Shown: piece after piece, positions 34,643 to 39,353 of the stretch | Numbering within the stretch: the stretch's first letter is position 1 | Layout: each line of letters starts with the position of its first letter | DNA from: JBOGGX01 sp050744245 | GTDB lineage: Bacteria; Actinomycetota; Acidimicrobiia; Acidimicrobiales; JBOGGX01 | DNA length: 39,353 nt | Direction of reading: 5' to 3' | Assembly: GCA_050744245.1 (NCBI GenBank) | Contig: JBOGGX010000053.1 | Coordinates: forward strand, 1 to 39,353 | Position numbers and translations under genes: made by a program | The notes under the pieces: model-generated | What the model was told of the DNA's origin: nothing | Databases searched by the model: none | Seen by the model: only the letters and a program-made list of their open reading frames with translations

Positions 34643-35995
34643 GTGAACGTTCACACCGGCCCCGCCGGCCCCGCCGGCCCCACCGGCCAGACCGGCCACC
34701 GTGGCCCGTCCGGCCACCGCGCCCCTGAGGTCGGCCGAACCCGGCCGGCCCGGCTCACGCGCGGATCGAACCAAGTGGTGGCCGGTGTGTGCAGCGGGAT
34801 CGCCGACTACCTCGGCATCGACCCCGTGATCGTCCGGGTCGCGTTCGCCGTCCTCACGCTGACCACGGGCCTGGGCGTGCCGATCTACGCCATGGGCTGG
34901 ATCATGATGCCGGCCCCCGAAGCGGCCGCGGTCCCGGCGGTGGCGCCGCTGGCCAAGAAGACGAAGCCCCAGGTCGAGGCGTCGCCCCGGCCCTCCAGCC
35001 GAGGCGTGTACCACGGCCTGGCGGTCGGGATGATCGTCGTCGGCGGCCTGCTGGTCCTGCGCAACGTGAACCTGGCCATCCCCGACGCCCTGCTTGTGCC
35101 GGTGGCGCTGGCCGGCTGCGGCGCGGCGGTCCTGTGGGCCCGCAAGGACGACAACGAACGAGAGGCCGTCCGCCGCTGGGCCAGCCGCCTCCCGGGCAAG
35201 CCCTTCCAGGGCACCAGCCGCACATCGATCCCGGTCATGCGCCTCGCCATCGGCCTGCTGTTCGTCCTGCTCGGCCTGGGCGTCTTCATCGGCACCCACC
35301 AGCAGTCCGGCAGCATGGGCCTCTACGAGATCCTGGCCGCCATGGCGATCACGGTCGTCGGGCTCGCCCTCCTCCTCGGGCCCTGGATCTGGCGCATGAC
35401 GAACGAGCTCACCGAGGAGCGGCGGGAGCGGATCCGCCAGGAGGAGCGGGCCGACATCGCGGCCCATCTCCACGACTCGGTGCTCCAGACCCTCGCCCTC
35501 ATCCAGCGCAACGCCGAGAACCCCAAGGAGGTCGGCGCCCTGGCCCGCCGGCAGGAGCGTGAGCTGCGCACCTGGCTCTACGGCGATCCGGGCCGCCGGC
35601 AGAACCCGACGACCTTGGCCGGCGCGATGGAGGCCATGATCGAGGAGGTCGAGCGGCTGCACGTGGTCGAGGTCGAGCTGATCATCGTCGGGGAGGACGG
35701 CCCGCTCGACAGCCGCCTGGCCGCCCTGGTGCGGGCCAGCCGGGAGGCCGTTGTCAACGCAGCCAGGCACTCCGGGGCCGACGAGGTGACGGTGTACGTC
35801 GAGATCGAGCCTCATTGCGCCACGGTGTTCGTCCGCGACCGGGGCAAGGGCTTCGACCCCGACACCGTGCCCGACGATCGGCGCGGCATCGCCGAGTCGA
35901 TCCAGCATCGGCTCGAGCGGCGGGGCGGTCGGGCCGAGGTGTGGAGCGTTCCCGGCGAGGGCACCGAGGTCCAGCTCGAGGTGCCGCGAGCGTGA
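34643..35995 (+). CDS. PspC-domain sensor histidine kinase with collagen-like N-terminus
   Basis: A 450-residue membrane kinase. From the GTG at 34643 the protein starts with seven consecutive Gly-X-Y triplets (GPAGPAGPTGQTGHRGPSGH), then a PspC domain (SNQVVAGVCSGIADYLGI), about five more hydrophobic segments, a HisKA_3 dimerisation helix with the phospho-acceptor in AAHLHDSVLQTLALIQ, and an HATPase domain (REAVVNAARHS, VRDRGKGFDPD). This is the DesK/NarX-type kinase class that pairs with NarL-type regulators; the partner lies 79 nt downstream. An earlier ATG at 34595 would add 16 residues but overlaps the inverted-repeat region. Likely signal: envelope or membrane stress (inference). Confidence 0.92.
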   Translation: MNVHTGPAGPAGPTGQTGHRGPSGHRAPEVGRTRPARLTRGSNQVVAGVCSGIADYLGIDPVIVRVAFAVLTLTTGLGVPIYAMGWIMMPAPEAAAVPAVAPLAKKTKPQVEASPRPSSRGVYHGLAVGMIVVGGLLVLRNVNLAIPDALLVPVALAGCGAAVLWARKDDNEREAVRRWASRLPGKPFQGTSRTSIPVMRLAIGLLFVLLGLGVFIGTHQQSGSMGLYEILAAMAITVVGLALLLGPWIWRMTNELTEERRERIRQEERADIAAHLHDSVLQTLALIQRNAENPKEVGALARRQERELRTWLYGDPGRRQNPTTLAGAMEAMIEEVERLHVVEVELIIVGEDGPLDSRLAALVRASREAVVNAARHSGADEVTVYVEIEPHCATVFVRDRGKGFDPDTVPDDRRGIAESIQHRLERRGGRAEVWSVPGEGTEVQLEVPRA

Positions 35996-36002
35996 GGAAC
36001 CC

Positions 36003-36053
36003 ATTCTCGACGCAGTTGGCACCGGATAGCGGTGCTAGATGCGTCGAGTTTGC
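36003..36053 (-). repeat. Palindromic repeat family 1, copy 3 (51 nt, reverse orientation)
   Basis: It reads as the reverse complement of copies 1 and 2: ATTCTCGACGCA on the left and TGCGTCGAGTTTGC on the right, with inner hairpin GCACCG-GATAG-CGGTGC. It lies between the stop of the kinase and the start of its response regulator, inside the presumed operon. Confidence 0.85.
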
Positions 36054-36074
36054 GTTTCCCAGGGGCCCGCGGCC

Positions 36075-36725
36075 GTGAGCGACCTGGTCAAGGTGTTCCT
36101 GGTCGACGACCACCAGCTGTTCCTGTCCGGCGTGCGGGCCGAGCTCGACGGGCTGGTCGACGTGGCCGGCATCGCCACGGACGTCGACGCCGCCATCGAG
36201 GGGATCCGGTCGGTCGAACCCGAGGTCGTGCTGATCGACGTGCACATGCCCGGCGGCGGCGGGCGGGCGGTGATCGAGGCCGTCCGGCGCACGCATCCGC
36301 AGGTGAGGTTTCTCGCCCTGTCGGTGTCCGACGCGGCCGAGGACGTCATCGGCATCATCAGGGCCGGGGCGCGCGGCTATGTCACCAAGACCATCGGGCC
36401 CGAGGACCTGGCCCGCTCGGTCCGCCGGGTCAACGACGGCGACGCCGTCTTCTCCCCCCGCCTGGCCGGGTTCGTCCTCGACGCCTTCGCCACCGAACCG
36501 GTGGTGTCGGCCACCACCCCCGATCCCGAGCTCGACCAGCTCACCAGCAGAGAGCGCGACGTCCTGCGGCTCATCGCCCGGGGCTACACCTACAAGGAGA
36601 TCGCCCGCCGGCTCGAGATCTCGGCCAAGACGGTCGAAACCCACGTGTCGTCGGTGCTGCGCAAGCTCCAGCTGTCGACCCGCCACGAGCTCACCCGCTG
36701 GGCCACCGACCGCGGTGTGGTGTGA
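36075..36725 (+). CDS. NarL/LuxR-type response regulator
   Basis: A 216-residue regulator. The receiver domain begins MSDLVKVFLVDDHQLFLSGV with acidic-pocket DD, the phospho-acceptor Asp in VVLIDVHMPGGG, the Ser in LALSVSDAAED and the Lys in GYVTKTI. The LuxR-type helix-turn-helix follows at about 145-205 (LTSRERDVLRLIARGYTYKE, AKTVETHVSSVLRKLQL). It is the partner of the PspC kinase upstream and would activate or repress the divergent PspC operon. I choose the GTG at 36075, nine nucleotides after AGGGG; an in-frame ATG at 36039 lies inside the palindromic repeat. Confidence 0.95.
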   Translation: MSDLVKVFLVDDHQLFLSGVRAELDGLVDVAGIATDVDAAIEGIRSVEPEVVLIDVHMPGGGGRAVIEAVRRTHPQVRFLALSVSDAAEDVIGIIRAGARGYVTKTIGPEDLARSVRRVNDGDAVFSPRLAGFVLDAFATEPVVSATTPDPELDQLTSRERDVLRLIARGYTYKEIARRLEISAKTVETHVSSVLRKLQLSTRHELTRWATDRGVV

Positions 36726-36755
36726 CGCACCCGAAAACCTGAGAAACTGTCCGAC

Positions 36756-37673
36756 ATGCCCCGAGCAATGTGGAGTGGCGCGATCAGCTTCGGGCTGATC
36801 AACATCCCGGTCAAGCTCTACAACGCGGTGAGCCGCAAGTCGGTCTCGTTCAACCAGATCGACCGGCGCACCCAGAGCCGGATCCGTTACAAGAAGGTCT
36901 CGGCCGCCGACGGCTCCGAGGTCCCCAACCAGGAGATCGTCAAGGGCTACGAGCTCTCGACCGGCGAGTTCGTGCTCGTCGACGACGAGGAGCTGGCCAG
37001 CCTCGACCCGGAGGCCACCCGCTCGGTCGACATCGAGGAGTTCGTCGAGCTGCGCGACATCGACCCCGTGTTCTACGACGCGGCCTACTACCTCGCCCCC
37101 GACAAGGGCGCGGCCAAGGCCTACAAGCTGCTGGCCGAGGCCATGGAGGCGACCGGCAAGGTCGCCCTGGCCCGCTTCGTGATGCGGACCAAGCAGTACC
37201 TGGCCGCGATCCGGCCCCGCGACGGGATGCTCGTGCTGTCGACCATGGTGTACGCCGACGAGATCAACGAGCCCCTCGAGATTCCCGAGCTCGACGAGCT
37301 GGCCAAGGTCGACGTGAACGAGCGGGAACGCACCATGGCCGAGCAGCTCATCGACTCGCTGTCGGCCGCGTTCAAGCCCGAGCAGTACCACGACACCCAC
37401 CGCGAGCAGGTGCTCGATCTCATCGAGCGCAAGGCGGCGGGCGAGGAGGTGGTGGCCGCGCCGGCCGCCCCGGCGGCCGAGAAGGTGGTCGACCTCATGG
37501 CCGCCCTCGAGGCGAGTGTGGCCGCAGCCAAGGAGTCCCGCAAGCGCCATCCGACCAACCGCAGCCCGGCCGACGGCGAGACCGACGCCGAGGCGGACGA
37601 GGAAGGCGAAGCGGCGACCACGGCGGCGGCCAAGCCCAAGCGCACCACGGCCCGCAAGCGCAAGTCGGCCTAG
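36756..37673 (+). CDS. ku: Ku protein of non-homologous end joining
   Basis: A 305-residue bacterial Ku, the homodimeric ring that binds DNA double-strand ends and recruits LigD. It begins MPRAMWSGAISFGLINIPVK and carries RIRYKKVSAADGSEVPNQEI, YYLAPDKGAAKAYKLLAEAM, FVMRTKQYLAAIRPRDGMLV and EQYHDTHREQVLDLIE, as expected. The C-terminal ~60 residues are Ala/Glu/Lys-rich, ending KPKRTTARKRKSA, a basic tail like those that help mycobacterial Ku bind or thread on DNA. The ATG at 36756 has no strong Shine-Dalgarno sequence. The LigD polymerase gene starts 12 nt after its stop, so the two form an operon. Confidence 0.96.
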   Translation: MPRAMWSGAISFGLINIPVKLYNAVSRKSVSFNQIDRRTQSRIRYKKVSAADGSEVPNQEIVKGYELSTGEFVLVDDEELASLDPEATRSVDIEEFVELRDIDPVFYDAAYYLAPDKGAAKAYKLLAEAMEATGKVALARFVMRTKQYLAAIRPRDGMLVLSTMVYADEINEPLEIPELDELAKVDVNERERTMAEQLIDSLSAAFKPEQYHDTHREQVLDLIERKAAGEEVVAAPAAPAAEKVVDLMAALEASVAAAKESRKRHPTNRSPADGETDAEADEEGEAATTAAAKPKRTTARKRKSA

Positions 37674-37685
37674 CCTCGCTGGCCC

Positions 37686-38600
37686 ATGGCCGACGAGACC
37701 ACGACGACCACGGTCACGATCGACGGGCACACCCTCAAGCTCTCCAACCTCGCCAAGGTGCTCTACCCGGAGGCCGGGTTCACCAAGGGCGAGGTGATCG
37801 ACTACTACACCCGCATCGCCCCGGTGATGCTCGACCACGTCGGCGACCGGGGCATCACCATGCGCCGGTTCCCGAACGGCGTCGACGCCGGGTCGTTCTG
37901 GGAGAAGCGGTGCCCGTCGCACCGTCCCGGGTTCGTCGGCACCGCGCTCGGGCCCGGCGACCGGAGCGGCGACATCGGCTACTGCGTGCTCGGCAACCGG
38001 GCGGCCATGGTGTGGGCCGCCAACATGGCCGCGCTCGAGATCCACTCGCCGATGGCCAGGGCCGGGAACATCGAGGAGCCGACGATGGTGGTGTTCGACC
38101 TCGACCCGGGCCCGGGCACCGACGTCGCCGACTGCGCCGAGATCGCCATCTGGATCGGCGAGGTCCTCGACGGGGTCGGCCTGCGGGCGTGGCCCAAGAC
38201 GTCCGGATCGAAGGGGCTGCAGCTCTACGTGCCCGTGAACCGGCCCGGCCTCGCCCATGAGGCGGCCAGCGCGTTCGCCCGGGCCGTGGCCCAGGCCATG
38301 GAGCGCCACCACGGCGACCGGGTAACCAGCGTCATGACCAAGCGCGTCCGCCAGGACAAGGTCTTCATCGACTGGAGCCAGAACTCGCGGCACAAGACGA
38401 CGATCGCGCCCTACTCGCTGCGGGCCCGGCCCCGACCCACGGTGTCGACCCCGGTCACCTGGGACGAGGTCGAGGCGGCGGCCGACGGCGCCCCCCTGTC
38501 GTTCGACGCCGCGGACGTGATCGAACGGGTAGAGCGGCACGGCGACCTGTTCGCCGACGTCGCCACCGTCGAACAGAAGCTCCCCGAGCCCGATCTCTAA
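37686..38600 (+). CDS. ligD: Non-homologous end-joining DNA polymerase (stand-alone LigD Pol domain)
   Basis: A 304-residue primase-type polymerase of the LigD PolDom family, which fills or extends ends, preferring ribonucleotides. Motifs: LSNLAKVLYPEAGFTKGEVI at the start, FWEKRCPSHRPGFVGT, the catalytic Asp pair in VVFDLDPGPGTD, KTSGSKGLQLYVP and IDWSQNSRHKTTIAPYSLRA. No ligase or phosphoesterase domain is fused to it, unlike mycobacterial LigD, so the ligase must be elsewhere. The ATG at 37686 is 12 nt downstream of ku. An imperfect hairpin follows the stop. The gene symbol is used for family only. Confidence 0.94.
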   Translation: MADETTTTTVTIDGHTLKLSNLAKVLYPEAGFTKGEVIDYYTRIAPVMLDHVGDRGITMRRFPNGVDAGSFWEKRCPSHRPGFVGTALGPGDRSGDIGYCVLGNRAAMVWAANMAALEIHSPMARAGNIEEPTMVVFDLDPGPGTDVADCAEIAIWIGEVLDGVGLRAWPKTSGSKGLQLYVPVNRPGLAHEAASAFARAVAQAMERHHGDRVTSVMTKRVRQDKVFIDWSQNSRHKTTIAPYSLRARPRPTVSTPVTWDEVEAAADGAPLSFDAADVIERVERHGDLFADVATVEQKLPEPDL

Positions 38601-38611
38601 ATCGAATGTTC

Positions 38612-38645
38612 GGTGGATCCTTCCCAAAAATGGGAAAGATTCACC
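38612..38645 (+). terminator. A/T-rich imperfect hairpin between convergent genes
   Basis: GGTG-ATC-TTCCC pairs with GGGAA-GAT-CACC around the loop AAAAAT, with two single mismatches. It is the most A/T-rich stretch nearby, lies 11 nt after the LigD polymerase stop and faces the convergent vWA gene, so it probably terminates both transcripts. Confidence 0.65.
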
Positions 38646-38659
38646 GCAAGTTGGTGTGG

Positions 38660-39353
38660 TCAGGCCAGGAGGCGGTTGACGGCCCGGGCCAGGGCGGTGA
38701 CCGTGTCGGCCGCCTCGAACCGGCCGGCACCGTGGGCGGCCAGCGCCCGCCCGGCGGCCACCACCGACGGCTCCGAGCTGGGACCCAGGACGTGCAGCCG
38801 GTTGAGGCCGGCGGCCGCCGGCAACGGATCGCCGCCCGTGGTGGCCTCGCAGTCCGACAGCAGGATCGCGGTGCGCTCCCCCGGGCCCGGACCCCTGGCC
38901 AGCTGCAGCCGGGCGGCCCGCAGCGCCAGGGCCAGGTCGGTGCTGCCCCGGCCCCTCAGGTCGAGCAGGTCCTCGACGATGGCGCCCGGCGCCCGGTCGC
39001 CCCCCTGCGGCAGCAGGACGATCGCGTCGCGGGCGAAGGCGATCACGCTGCACGAGGCCCGGTGCTGGGTGGCGAGCACGACGGCCGCGGCGGCCAGCCC
39101 GGCCCGGGCCACCGCCTCGCCGCGCATCGACCCGCTGCGGTCGACGAGCAGGCAGATCGACCGCGGCGGCGCCTGCCAACGCCGAACCACCAGGTCGTCG
39201 CGCGGACGCGGCCGGAGGCCCCCGGCCCGCTCGAGGCTCCGCTCCACGTCGAGGTCGCCGACCTCACCCGCCGCCGCCACCAGCCGGCGCACCCCCCGGT
39301 CGCAGGACCGGTCATCACCGGCCAGGCGGACGATCAAGCGGGTGGCGAGGCGG
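38660..39353 (-). CDS. von Willebrand factor A domain protein, N-terminus cut by window edge
   Basis: The last ~230 residues of a protein entering from the right edge (the frame is open to the last base). The MIDAS metal site is in ICLLVDRSGSMRGEAVARAG (DxSxS), with the later Thr in GRGSTDLALALRAARL and Asp in ILLSDCEATTGGDPL. The upstream part reads ERAGGLRPRPRDDLVVRRWQ, typical of CoxE/ChlD-like vWA proteins that work with MoxR-type AAA ATPases to assemble or activate metal enzymes. The partner ATPase is not in the window, so that role is inference. The protein ends ARAVNRLLA. Confidence 0.85.
   Translation of the reverse strand, partial: RLATRLIVRLAGDDRSCDRGVRRLVAAAGEVGDLDVERSLERAGGLRPRPRDDLVVRRWQAPPRSICLLVDRSGSMRGEAVARAGLAAAAVVLATQHRASCSVIAFARDAIVLLPQGGDRAPGAIVEDLLDLRGRGSTDLALALRAARLQLARGPGPGERTAILLSDCEATTGGDPLPAAAGLNRLHVLGPSSEPSVVAAGRALAAHGAGRFEAADTVTALARAVNRLLA

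Noticed and set aside
35754..39179. A 1141-residue open frame on the minus strand
   Set aside because: It runs antisense through the kinase end, response regulator, ku and ligD polymerase, all of which have clear family motifs. Its composition (Gly/Arg/Asp/His-rich) is that of a GC-rich shadow frame.

Overview
The window is strongly GC-rich and densely coded on both strands, with frequent GTG/TTG starts. Its gene set is that of a high-GC actinobacterium: two CeoB/CeoC-type TrkA proteins beside an APC permease, homodimeric-type AceE, Ku beside a stand-alone LigD polymerase, and three PspC-domain genes with a NarL-type regulator. Several starts look leaderless. An Acidimicrobiia-like lineage is my best guess, but that is inference only; there is no rRNA or other marker here.

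Layout. 1-4.3 kb: the 5' part of a large AAA/LuxR-type regulator, a metallo-beta-lactamase hydrolase, an acyl-CoA dehydrogenase and a small membrane-anchored protein. 4.3-6.5 kb: small actinobacterial proteins, an alpha/beta hydrolase without an obvious nucleophile, and a HhH-GPD DNA repair protein. 6.4-10.2 kb: an accessory patch holding a mazEF-like pair (toxin frameshifted) and a heavily broken subtilase. 10.2-17.5 kb: a GCS2 ligase, aceE, an RNase HI-SLOG fusion, an SDR and a TIGR01777 epimerase. 17.5-22.2 kb: bacterioferritin, then trkA-trkA-KimA-like permease, an OB-fold protein and LapA. 22.2-26.7 kb: lpdA, E2 acyltransferase and a single-ORF LipB-LipA fusion; with aceE this is the lipoate-dependent 2-oxoacid dehydrogenase set. 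26.7-30.5 kb: a second accessory patch, with an AbiEi/DUF559 gene bracketed by two 49-nt palindromes and a wrecked kdp locus. 30.5-36.7 kb: an M24 peptidase, membrane proteins and a PspC/LiaF-like envelope-stress module with its histidine kinase and response regulator. 36.7-39.4 kb: Ku, LigD polymerase and the C-terminal part of a vWA protein.

The least expected signal is two families of fixed-length intergenic palindromes. Family 1 has three copies of 51 nt with constant outer arms and a variable inner stem that stays paired. Family 2 has three copies of 49 nt. All six lie at or near the 3' ends of genes, and two of them bracket the AbiEi/DUF559 gene. The LipB-LipA and RNase HI-SLOG fusions are the most unusual proteins.

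Gene decay (nonsense codons, frameshifts, internal deletions) is confined to the subtilase, the mazF-like toxin and the kdp genes. All housekeeping genes are intact, which favours true pseudogenes over random sequencing error. No tRNA, rRNA, CRISPR array or transposase was recognised, and no gene-free stretch exceeds about 300 bases.
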